Origin: Paucibacter_B soli
GTDB lineage: Bacteria > Pseudomonadota > Gammaproteobacteria > Burkholderiales > Burkholderiaceae_C
Assembly (NCBI RefSeq): GCF_037482845.1
Contig: NZ_JBBHJW010000014.1
Span: forward strand, 1 to 64,000
DNA length: 64,000 bases
Direction: 5' to 3'
Shown: positions 50,291 to 58,003 of the stretch, piece after piece
Layout: every line of letters begins with the position of its first letter
How positions within the stretch are numbered: position 1 is the first letter of the stretch
Notes under the pieces: generated by a model
The model's input: the letters and a program-made list of their open reading frames with translations, nothing else
Databases searched by the model: none
Told to the model about the DNA's origin: nothing
Position numbers and translations under genes: made by a program

Positions 50291-51192
50291 GTTCCCTGAC
50301 CCTCTACACCCCAGCCGGCGTGCTGGCACAGGCCCAGCCCCTCAAGCGTGCCGCCAAGCGCCTGGGCGCGCTGGGCTTCGAGGTGACGATAGACGAAGCG
50401 GCGCTGGCCAAGCATCAGCGCTTTGCCGGTGACGATGCAACGCGCCTGCAAGCCATCCACCGCGTGGCCCGGGCCGCGCCCTCGGTGGCGCTGGCCACGC
50501 GCGGCGGCTACGGCCTGACGCGCTTGCTGGACCAGCTCGACTGGACCTTGCTGGCCAAGAGCGTGGAGCGCGGCACCCGCTGGGTCGGGCAGAGCGATCT
50601 GACCTCGCTGCAGCTGGGGCTGCTGGCCAAGGCCAAGCTGCAGAGTTGGGCTGGCCCGCTGGCCTGCGATGACTTTGGCCGCAGCGATGCCGAGGGCGGC
50701 GTGGACGACGTGACGCAGGGTTGTTTCACCGAGGCCATGAGCGGGCTGCTGGAGGCGGTGGGCTTTCGCACCGAGGCCGGGCACGACGGCTTCGAGGCGC
50801 GCGGCACCCTGTGGGGCGGCAATCTGTGCGTGCTCAACTCGCTGCTGGGCACGCCCTACCTTCCGCGCATCAAGGGAGGCATCCTGTTTCTGGAGGATGT
50901 CAACGAGCACCCCTATCGGGTTGAACGCAATCTGCTGCAGCTGCAACAGGCGGGGGTGCTGGACGCGCAGAAGGCCATCGTGCTGGGTGAATTCAGCGCA
51001 TGGAAGAAGTCGCCGCTGGACCGTGGCTACACGCTGAAGACGGCCATCGAGGCGGTGCGTGCGCGCACCAAGACGCCGATCTTCACCGGTCTGCCCTTCG
51101 GCCACGTGGCCACCAAGGTCTGCCTGCCGGTGGGCGCCCGCGTGGACATGGTGGTGCAGGGGCGCGACGCGCTGCTGGCCTGGGGCCACTGA
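50287..51192 (+). CDS. ldcA: muramoyltetrapeptide L,D-carboxypeptidase
   Basis: A 301-residue LdcA (peptidase S66), which removes the terminal D-Ala from murein tetrapeptides during cell-wall recycling in the cytoplasm. ATRGGYGLTRLL, the GQSDLTSLQL nucleophile region, GGNLCVLNSLLGTPY, LFLEDVNEHPYRVERNL (catalytic Glu) and TGLPFGHV (catalytic His) are intact. The ATG overlaps the tadA stop, and the peptide-type importer begins six bases after its own stop, which links the importer to cell-wall peptides. Confidence 0.94.
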   Translation: MSSLTLYTPAGVLAQAQPLKRAAKRLGALGFEVTIDEAALAKHQRFAGDDATRLQAIHRVARAAPSVALATRGGYGLTRLLDQLDWTLLAKSVERGTRWVGQSDLTSLQLGLLAKAKLQSWAGPLACDDFGRSDAEGGVDDVTQGCFTEAMSGLLEAVGFRTEAGHDGFEARGTLWGGNLCVLNSLLGTPYLPRIKGGILFLEDVNEHPYRVERNLLQLQQAGVLDAQKAIVLGEFSAWKKSPLDRGYTLKTAIEAVRARTKTPIFTGLPFGHVATKVCLPVGARVDMVVQGRDALLAWGH

Positions 51193-51198
51193 CCTGTC

Positions 51199-53415
51199 GT
51201 GGCAGGGGGCGTGTTGAAACGACTGTGCTGGGGCATGCTGGCCTGCGTGGGCGTGCTGCTGGGTGCCTGCAACAACAGCCCCTATCCGATCGGTGCCGAG
51301 AAGGACAACACGCTCTATATGTCCTTCGATGAGCGCTCGCCGCGCTATCTGGACCCGACCGCCTCCTACACCGCGCCCGAGGGTGCCTACGCCTACCATA
51401 TCTACGAGCCGCTCTACGGCTACCACTACCTCAAGCGTCCCTACCAGCTGGAGGGCCGCGCCGCGGCCGAGGTAGTCAAACCCTATTACCTGGACGCCAA
51501 GGGTGAGCGTCTGCCCGACGATGCGCCGGCCGAGCAGATCGCCCAGGCGGTCTACGACATCCCCATCCGCCGCGGACTGCGCTACGCGCCGCACCCGGCC
51601 TTTGCCAAGAATGCCCAGGGGCAGTACATCTACCACCGCCTCACACGCGCGGAGCTCGGTGACAAGCGTTCGCCCTGGGAGTTTGCCCAGCAGGGCACGC
51701 GCGAGCTGGTGGCTGAGGACTTCGTGTTTGCCATCAAGCGCCAGGCCACTCCGCGTATCGAGGCGCCGCTGTTCGGTGTGTTCTCGGAACATGTGCTTGG
51801 CCTCAAAGCCTACAGCCAGCGGGTGCGTGAGGAGAACGCCAAGCTGCTCAAGGGCCTGCCCGACAACCTCGCCGACAAGCCGTTCCTGGACTTTCGCAAG
51901 TGGCCGCTGGAAGGGGCCGAGGCCCTGGACTCGCATACCTTGCGCATCCGGCTCAATGGCAAGTACCCGCAGTTTCAGTACTGGTTGGCCACCACCTTCT
52001 TCGCACCCGTGCCTTGGGAGGTGGACGCCTTCTATGCCCAGCCGGGCATGAACGAGAACAGCCTGTCGTGGAACCAGTGGCCGGTGGGCACCGGCCCCTT
52101 CATGATGACCGAGTATGTGCAGGACCGCCGCCATGTGATGGCGCGCAACCCCTATTACCGCCAGGACAGCTACCCCTGTGAGGGGGCGCCCGGCGACAAG
52201 GCCGCCGGTCTGCTGGACGATTGCGGCAAGCGCCTGCCCTTTGTCGACAAGATCGTCGCCAACATCATCAAGGAGAGGGTGCCGCGCAAGGAATTGTTCA
52301 AGCAGGGCTATCTGGACCTGCCCGAGATCGAGCGCACTGACTGGGGCGTCGAGTTCATGGTGGACAAGAGCGACTCCGACGAGGTGTTCCGCAACTACGC
52401 GGCGAAGGGCTACCGCTTGCCCATGGATACCGACATCGGCAGCTGGTACGTGGGCTTCAACTGGCTGGATCCGGTGGTGGGGCAGGGCAGCACGCCGGAG
52501 CAGCGCGAGCGCAACAAGAAGCTGCGCCAGGCCATCTCGATCGCGATCGACTGGGAGGAGGGCTATGGCCGCATCTTCCGCAACAAGGGCGGCGATGCCG
52601 CCCATGGCCCCACGCCACCCGGCGTGTTCGGCTCGCGCGAGGGCCAGCCGGGCTGGCACAACCCGGTGACGCACAAGATGGTGGATGGCAAGGTGCAACG
52701 GCGCTCCATCGAGGAGGCCAAGGCCCTGCTGGCCGAGGCCGGCTACCCGGAGGGGCGCGACGCCGGCACCGGCAAGCCCCTGGTGCTGAGCTATGACTTC
52801 ATGCGCGTGGTCACGCCCGAGATGAAGGCCGAGAACGACTGGATGGTCAAGCAGTTCGCCAAGTTGGGGCTACAGCTGGACGTGCGCGCCACCGACTTCA
52901 ACCAGTTCCAGGAAAAGGTGCTCAAGGGCAAGCACCAGATCTACTGGTGGGGCTGGTTGGCCGACTATCCGGATGCCGAGAACTTCCTGTTCCTGCTCTA
53001 CGGCCCGAACAGCAAGTCCAGGTTCGAGGGCGAGAACGCCTCCAACTACGAGAACCCCGCGTTTGATCGCCTCTACAAGCGCCTGCAGACCCTGGACGAT
53101 GGCCCGGAAAAGCAGCGCGTAATGGACGAGATGCTGGCCATCGTGCGCGAGGACGCGCCCTGGTCCTGGGGCTACTGGCCCTATGTGGGCCTGGCCTTCC
53201 AGCACTGGGTCTACAACGGCAAGCCCAGCATCGTGGTACGCGACGTGGGGCGCTATTACCGCGTCGATGCCGCCGAGCGCGCGCGCAGGCAGGCCGAGTG
53301 GAACCATCCGATCTGGTGGCCCCTGCTGCTGCTGGCGGCGGGCGCGGCCGTGATCGCCTGGCTGACGCGCCGTTCCTTCCGCGCCCGCGAGCTCGCCACC
53401 GCGCGCGGCGCCTGA
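51199..53415 (+). CDS. peptide-type ABC substrate-binding lipoprotein, membrane-anchored
   Basis: A 738-residue family 5 solute-binding protein (SBP_bac_5). A lipobox (LGAC, Cys24) and a C-terminal membrane helix (WWPLLLLAAGAAVIAWLTRR, about 705-724) anchor it at both ends, unusual for this class. Core motifs include YHIYEPLYGYHYLKRP, WPVGTGPFMMTEYV and KKLRQAISIAIDWEEGYGRIFR. It is about 130-200 residues longer than OppA or DppA. Translation seems to start at a GTG (51199; 51211 also possible). First of four transport genes that follow ldcA. Confidence 0.9.
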   Translation: MAGGVLKRLCWGMLACVGVLLGACNNSPYPIGAEKDNTLYMSFDERSPRYLDPTASYTAPEGAYAYHIYEPLYGYHYLKRPYQLEGRAAAEVVKPYYLDAKGERLPDDAPAEQIAQAVYDIPIRRGLRYAPHPAFAKNAQGQYIYHRLTRAELGDKRSPWEFAQQGTRELVAEDFVFAIKRQATPRIEAPLFGVFSEHVLGLKAYSQRVREENAKLLKGLPDNLADKPFLDFRKWPLEGAEALDSHTLRIRLNGKYPQFQYWLATTFFAPVPWEVDAFYAQPGMNENSLSWNQWPVGTGPFMMTEYVQDRRHVMARNPYYRQDSYPCEGAPGDKAAGLLDDCGKRLPFVDKIVANIIKERVPRKELFKQGYLDLPEIERTDWGVEFMVDKSDSDEVFRNYAAKGYRLPMDTDIGSWYVGFNWLDPVVGQGSTPEQRERNKKLRQAISIAIDWEEGYGRIFRNKGGDAAHGPTPPGVFGSREGQPGWHNPVTHKMVDGKVQRRSIEEAKALLAEAGYPEGRDAGTGKPLVLSYDFMRVVTPEMKAENDWMVKQFAKLGLQLDVRATDFNQFQEKVLKGKHQIYWWGWLADYPDAENFLFLLYGPNSKSRFEGENASNYENPAFDRLYKRLQTLDDGPEKQRVMDEMLAIVREDAPWSWGYWPYVGLAFQHWVYNGKPSIVVRDVGRYYRVDAAERARRQAEWNHPIWWPLLLLAAGAAVIAWLTRRSFRARELATARGA

Positions 53416-53426
53416 GGCCTGAGGAC

Positions 53427-54410
53427 ATGATCAAGTACCTGCTACGTCGCCTCGGCTACGGCATCGCCGTGCTGGTGGGCGTGAACCTGCTGACCTTCTT
53501 CCTGTTCTTCTCGGTCAACACGCCCGACGACATGGCGCGCCTGAACATCGGCGGCAAGCGCGTCACCCAGGAGCAGATCGAGAAATGGAAGACCGAGCGC
53601 GGCTACGACAAGCCGCTGTACTACGACGCAGCGCAGGCGGGCAGCCAGAAGTTCACCCACACGATTCTGTGGGAGCGCTCGATCTCGCTGATGCTGCTGG
53701 ACTTCGGCCGCTCGGATGCGCGCCAGGCCGTCAACATCGGGCACGAGGTCAAGGTGCGCATGGGCGTGAGCCTGCAGCTGGCGGTGCCGCTCTTTGTGCT
53801 GCAGGTGATCGTGAGCACCGCCTTCGCGCTGCTGCTGGTGTTCTTCCGCAACACGCGCATCGACTTCTGGGGCGTGGTGCTGTGCGTGCTGATGCTGTCG
53901 ATCTCCAGCCTGTTCTACATCATCGTCGGCCAATACTTCTTCTCGCGCCTGTTGCGACTGGTGCCCATCGGCGGCTACGAGCCGGGCCTGGACGCGATCA
54001 AGTTCCTGGCCCTGCCCATCGTGCTCTCGCTGCTCTCGCGCCTGGGCGGCGAGGCGCGCCTGTACCGCGCCATGTTCCTGGAGGAGGTGGGCAAGGACTA
54101 TGTGCGCACCGCCCGCGCCAAGGGGCTCTCCGAACCGGTGGTGCTGTTCCGCCACGTGCTGCGCAATGCGCTGATTCCCATCATCACCAGCGCCGGCTCC
54201 TACCTGCCCTATGTGTTCCTGGGCAGCCTGGTGTTCGAGAGCTTCTTCGGCATCCCCGGCCTGGGCGCCTTCATCATCGAGGCCATCTCGGGCCAGGACT
54301 TCGCCATCGTGCGCACCATGGTGTTCCTGGGCGCGGCCCTTTATGTGGCCAGCAATGCGCTCATCGACCTGGCCTACACCTGGGTGGATCCGCGCGTGCG
54401 GCTGTCCTGA
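53427..54410 (+). CDS. peptide-type ABC permease, OppB/DppB/YejB family
   Basis: A 327-residue inner-membrane protein: N-terminal MIKYLLRRLGYGIAVLVGVNLLTFFLF helix of the family, then a BPD_transp_1 domain with the EAA-type loop VRTARAKGLSEPVVLFRHVLRNALIPI. It pairs with the next gene. An unusual 60-residue charged loop follows the first helix (QEQIEKWKTERGYDKPLYYD), as in YejB/DppB proteins. It lies 11 bases after the binding-protein gene. Confidence 0.93.
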   Translation: MIKYLLRRLGYGIAVLVGVNLLTFFLFFSVNTPDDMARLNIGGKRVTQEQIEKWKTERGYDKPLYYDAAQAGSQKFTHTILWERSISLMLLDFGRSDARQAVNIGHEVKVRMGVSLQLAVPLFVLQVIVSTAFALLLVFFRNTRIDFWGVVLCVLMLSISSLFYIIVGQYFFSRLLRLVPIGGYEPGLDAIKFLALPIVLSLLSRLGGEARLYRAMFLEEVGKDYVRTARAKGLSEPVVLFRHVLRNALIPIITSAGSYLPYVFLGSLVFESFFGIPGLGAFIIEAISGQDFAIVRTMVFLGAALYVASNALIDLAYTWVDPRVRLS

Positions 54411-54434
54411 GCCCCACATCGAAGATTAGGAATC

Positions 54435-55892
54435 ATGTCATCGTTCAAGATCGTCGTGCTCTGGACCGATGTGGCCCTGTGGGCCATGTTCGCCGCCTTG
54501 CTGGGCTATCTGCTGCGCATCCTGCGCCAGCCCCATGTGCGCGTCACCTGGGCGCGCGTGCTGCGCGATGCGGCCTCCTGCTGTGCCGGTGTGGTGCTGC
54601 TGCTGTTCATGGCGGTGACGCTGCTGGACAGCCTGCATTTCCGCCGCGCCCTGGATGGCGTCGAGGGCGCCGGCGCGACCGGCCAGCCCTTCTACAGCAC
54701 CCGCACCGAATCGCTGCTCGACCTGCTGCTGGCGCGCCAGGTGGCGATGCGCGAGACCAGCTATTCGGCGCCGCTGGCCTACCAGGGTTTCAACAAGGAC
54801 AACATCAGCGAGGGCGGCGAGCTGCGCCGCGACTACCCGCGCCTGCAGTTCGGCGGCGCCCATCTGCGCCTGCCGGCCGAGCAATGGGCCGGCGATGTGC
54901 TGGGCCGCGCCCTGCGCGGGCTGGCCTGGGGCCTGCTGGCCGTGCTGCTGCTGGGCTTAGGCCTGGTGGCCGCGCTCGCCGCCGGCCATGGCGGATGGCG
55001 GAGGGCGCTGCAGGACCTGCTGCGCGACCGCACGCATTACCCGCTGCGCGCGGTGCTGCTGACCCTGGCGGTCACCGCGCTGCTGAGCGGGCCCAGCATC
55101 GCGCTGATGGATCACTACCATGTGTTCGGCACCGACCGCACTGGCAACGACGTGCTCTATCAGGCGCTCAAGAGCATACGCACCGCCTTCGTGATCGGCG
55201 CGCTCTCCACCCTCGCGACCCTGCCGCTGGCCCTGGTGCTGGGCATCCTGGCCGGCTATTTCAAGGGCTGGGTGGACGAGTTGATCCAGTACCTCTACAC
55301 CCTGCTGACCTCGGTGCCCAATGTGCTGCTGATCGCCGCCTGCGTGCTGATGGTTCAGGTCTTCCTCGACAAGAACCCCGATCTGTTCGAGACCAGCGTG
55401 GAGCGCGCGGACCTGAAGATGTTCCTGCTGTGCCTGATCCTGGGCGTGACGGGCTGGGCCACGCTGTGCCGGCTGATCCGCGGCGAGACGCTCAAGCTGC
55501 GCGAGCTGGACTATGTGCAGGCCGCCACCGCCTTCGGCGTCGGGTCGCTGCGCATCATGTGGCGCCACATCGTGCCCAATGTGATGCACCTGGTGCTGAT
55601 CACCACGGTGCTGAGCTTCTCGGACCTGATCCTCTACGAGGCGGTGTTGACCTATGTGGGGGTGGGCGTGGACCCGGGCATGAACAGCTTTGGCGGCATG
55701 ATCAATCTGGCGCGCGCCGAGATGTCGCGCGACCCGCTGGTGTGGTGGAGCTTTGCCGCGGCCTTCGGCTTCATGGTGAGCCTGGTGCTGGCCGCCAACC
55801 TGTTTGCCGATGGCGTGCGCGATGCCTTCGACCCGCGCGCCCGCAGTCTGCGCCCGCGCGTGCTGGGCCTGGCCAAGACGCGCAAGGCCTGA
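54435..55892 (+). CDS. peptide-type ABC permease, OppC/DppC/YejE family, long N-terminus
   Basis: A 485-residue permease. The C-terminal 300 residues are the usual DppC-type domain, with DHYHVFGTDRTGNDVLYQALKSIR and the loop YVQAATAFGVGSLRIMWRHIVPN. The N-terminal 180 residues are extra: two further membrane helices and a soluble stretch (about 65-150) with no recognised domain. Start ATG at 54435. Third gene of the importer operon. Confidence 0.92.
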   Translation: MSSFKIVVLWTDVALWAMFAALLGYLLRILRQPHVRVTWARVLRDAASCCAGVVLLLFMAVTLLDSLHFRRALDGVEGAGATGQPFYSTRTESLLDLLLARQVAMRETSYSAPLAYQGFNKDNISEGGELRRDYPRLQFGGAHLRLPAEQWAGDVLGRALRGLAWGLLAVLLLGLGLVAALAAGHGGWRRALQDLLRDRTHYPLRAVLLTLAVTALLSGPSIALMDHYHVFGTDRTGNDVLYQALKSIRTAFVIGALSTLATLPLALVLGILAGYFKGWVDELIQYLYTLLTSVPNVLLIAACVLMVQVFLDKNPDLFETSVERADLKMFLLCLILGVTGWATLCRLIRGETLKLRELDYVQAATAFGVGSLRIMWRHIVPNVMHLVLITTVLSFSDLILYEAVLTYVGVGVDPGMNSFGGMINLARAEMSRDPLVWWSFAAAFGFMVSLVLAANLFADGVRDAFDPRARSLRPRVLGLAKTRKA

Positions 55893-55894
55893 GC

Positions 55895-57736
55895 ATGCTG
55901 CACATCGACGATCTCAATGTCACCCTGGATGCCGATGCCGGCCTGGTGCGCGCCATCGACGGCATGCAGCTGACGCTGCAGCGCGGCGAGACCTTTGCCC
56001 TGGTGGGCGAATCGGGTTGCGGCAAGAGCATGACGGCGCTGGCGCTGATGCGCCTGCTGCCCGACAACGGCCGCATCACGGCGGGCCGGCTGGAGCTGGA
56101 CGGGCGCGAGGTGTTCGGGCTCAGCGAGGCGCAGATGCGCGGCGTGCGTGGCGGTCGCATCGGCATGATCTTCCAGGAGCCCGCCACCAGCCTGAATCCG
56201 GTCATGCGGGTGGGCGCACAGATCGTCGAGGCGATCGAGGCGCACACCGCCCTGCGCGGCGCCCAGGCGCGCGCCAAGGCGATAGCCTGGCTGAGGCGGG
56301 TCGGCATTCCCGAGCCCGAGCGTCGCATCGACGAATACCCGTTCCGCCTGTCGGGAGGGCAGAAGCAGCGCGTCATGATCGCGATGGCGCTGGCCGCAGA
56401 GCCGGATTTCCTGATCGCCGACGAGCCCACCACCGCGCTGGACGTGACGATACAGGCGCAGATCCTGCAATTGCTGATGGAGCTGCAGCGCGAGCGTGGC
56501 CTGGGCCTGCTGCTCATCACCCATGATCTGGCGGTGGTGGCCGGCATGGCGCATCAGGTGGCGCTGATGTATGCGGGCCAGATCGTCGAGCTGGCACCCG
56601 CTGCCCAGTTCTTTGCCGAGCCCAAGCATCCCTATGCGCGGCTGCTGCTGCAGGCCTTGCCGGATGCCGGCAAGCGCGGCGCGGCCCTGGCGGCTATCGC
56701 CGGCACGGTGCCGTCGCTGTGGTTGCAGTTCGAGGGCTGCCGTTTTGCGCCGCGCTGCGACCGCGCCATGCGGCACTGCGCCGCGCAGCCGCCGCTGCTG
56801 AGCCAACAGGCAGCGACGCATGAAGTGCGTTGCCTGCTCTACAGCGCGCCCGGCGAGGCCCTGCCGACTACCGCACCGGCGCGGCCCGACACCGCCCCGG
56901 CCGCGGCGCCAGCGCCTGGCGCGCAGCCCCTGCTGGCGGTGCGCGATCTGCGCGTCGTCTACGGTGGGCTGCGGCGCGGTGGCCGGCGCGAGTTCCGGGC
57001 GGTGGACGGCGTGTCCTTCGATATCGCGGCCGGCCAGACCCTGGCCCTGGTGGGCGAATCGGGCTGCGGCAAGACCACCTCGGGCAAGGCCATCGTGCAA
57101 TTGCTGCGCCAGCAGGCGCGTGTCGAGGGTCAGGCCTTGCTGGATGGGGTGGACCTGTTCGGTCTGCAGGGTCAGGCCTTGCGCGCGGCGCGCCGCCAGG
57201 TGCAGATCATCTTCCAGGACCCGTTCGCCTCTCTGAACCCGCGCATGCGCGTCATGGAGGTGCTGGAGGAGGGCCTGCTGGCGCTGCGCCCCGAGCTGGA
57301 CGCGCCGGCGCGGCGCGAGCTGCTGCTGGCGCTGCTGGACCAGGTGGGCCTGCGGCGCGATGCCCTGGAGCGTTTTCCGCACGAGTTTTCGGGCGGCCAG
57401 CGCCAGCGCATCGCGATCGCGCGTGCGCTGGCGGTCCGGCCCAGGCTGATCGTCTGCGACGAGCCGACCTCGGCACTGGATGTCTCGGTGCAAGCCCAGA
57501 TCCTCAATCTGCTGCGCGAACTGCAGCGCAGCCAGGGTCTGGCCTTTCTCTTCATCACCCACAACATCGGCGTGGTGGAGTACATCGCCGACGCCGTGGC
57601 GGTGATGCAGGGCGGTGCGATCGTCGAGGCGGGACGCACCGATTCGGTGCTTGAACGGCCGCAGCACGCCTACACACGCAGCCTGCTACAGGCCGTGCCG
57701 CGGCTGGGCTCGGCGCCCATGACCTTGGGCAGTTGA
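55895..57736 (+). CDS. peptide-type ABC ATPase, two fused domains
   Basis: A 613-residue protein with two complete nucleotide-binding domains, the arrangement of YejF and GsiA. Domain 1: Walker A GESGCGKSM, signature LSGGQKQR, Walker B IADEPTTALD. Domain 2: GESGCGKTT, FSGGQRQR, VCDEPTSALD. After domain 1 a cysteine-rich oligopeptide-transporter motif (CRFAPRCDRAMRHCAAQPPLL) is present; an Ala/Pro linker joins the halves. It starts two bases after the permease stop. Confidence 0.95.
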   Translation: MLHIDDLNVTLDADAGLVRAIDGMQLTLQRGETFALVGESGCGKSMTALALMRLLPDNGRITAGRLELDGREVFGLSEAQMRGVRGGRIGMIFQEPATSLNPVMRVGAQIVEAIEAHTALRGAQARAKAIAWLRRVGIPEPERRIDEYPFRLSGGQKQRVMIAMALAAEPDFLIADEPTTALDVTIQAQILQLLMELQRERGLGLLLITHDLAVVAGMAHQVALMYAGQIVELAPAAQFFAEPKHPYARLLLQALPDAGKRGAALAAIAGTVPSLWLQFEGCRFAPRCDRAMRHCAAQPPLLSQQAATHEVRCLLYSAPGEALPTTAPARPDTAPAAAPAPGAQPLLAVRDLRVVYGGLRRGGRREFRAVDGVSFDIAAGQTLALVGESGCGKTTSGKAIVQLLRQQARVEGQALLDGVDLFGLQGQALRAARRQVQIIFQDPFASLNPRMRVMEVLEEGLLALRPELDAPARRELLLALLDQVGLRRDALERFPHEFSGGQRQRIAIARALAVRPRLIVCDEPTSALDVSVQAQILNLLRELQRSQGLAFLFITHNIGVVEYIADAVAVMQGGAIVEAGRTDSVLERPQHAYTRSLLQAVPRLGSAPMTLGS

Positions 57737-58003
57737 CAAGCCCTTGTTCAAGTGGGTGTTCTGGCGTGGCGTTACCGCAACGAAGGGGTCGAGCCCAATG
57801 CCGGCTTCTGCAGTGTTTTCAATGACTTACAGCACTTAGCGGAAGAGCCTAGGGACACTACGGGGGAGGCTGACGCGTGACTGAATTGACACTCGCACGA
57901 CCCCAATCTGAGATGGATGCTCAGGCCAAGGTCGAGCCTTATCGTGGCTCGCCAAGCGTGCCCAGTTTCAGTACGCGAATGTTTCTCACAAAGGAGTCCT
58001 TAT
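57737..58003 (+). promoter_or_regulatory. leader region of the TonB-dependent receptor gene
   Basis: The 267-base gap has a perfect TTGACA at 57886-57891, but only a poor -10 (TGAGAT, 57909-57914) at 17 bases, so the promoter is tentative. A good AAGGAG ribosome site (57991-57996) precedes the ATG. I found no Fur box or riboswitch fold. The composition shifts to a lower GC content from here on. Confidence 0.35.
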
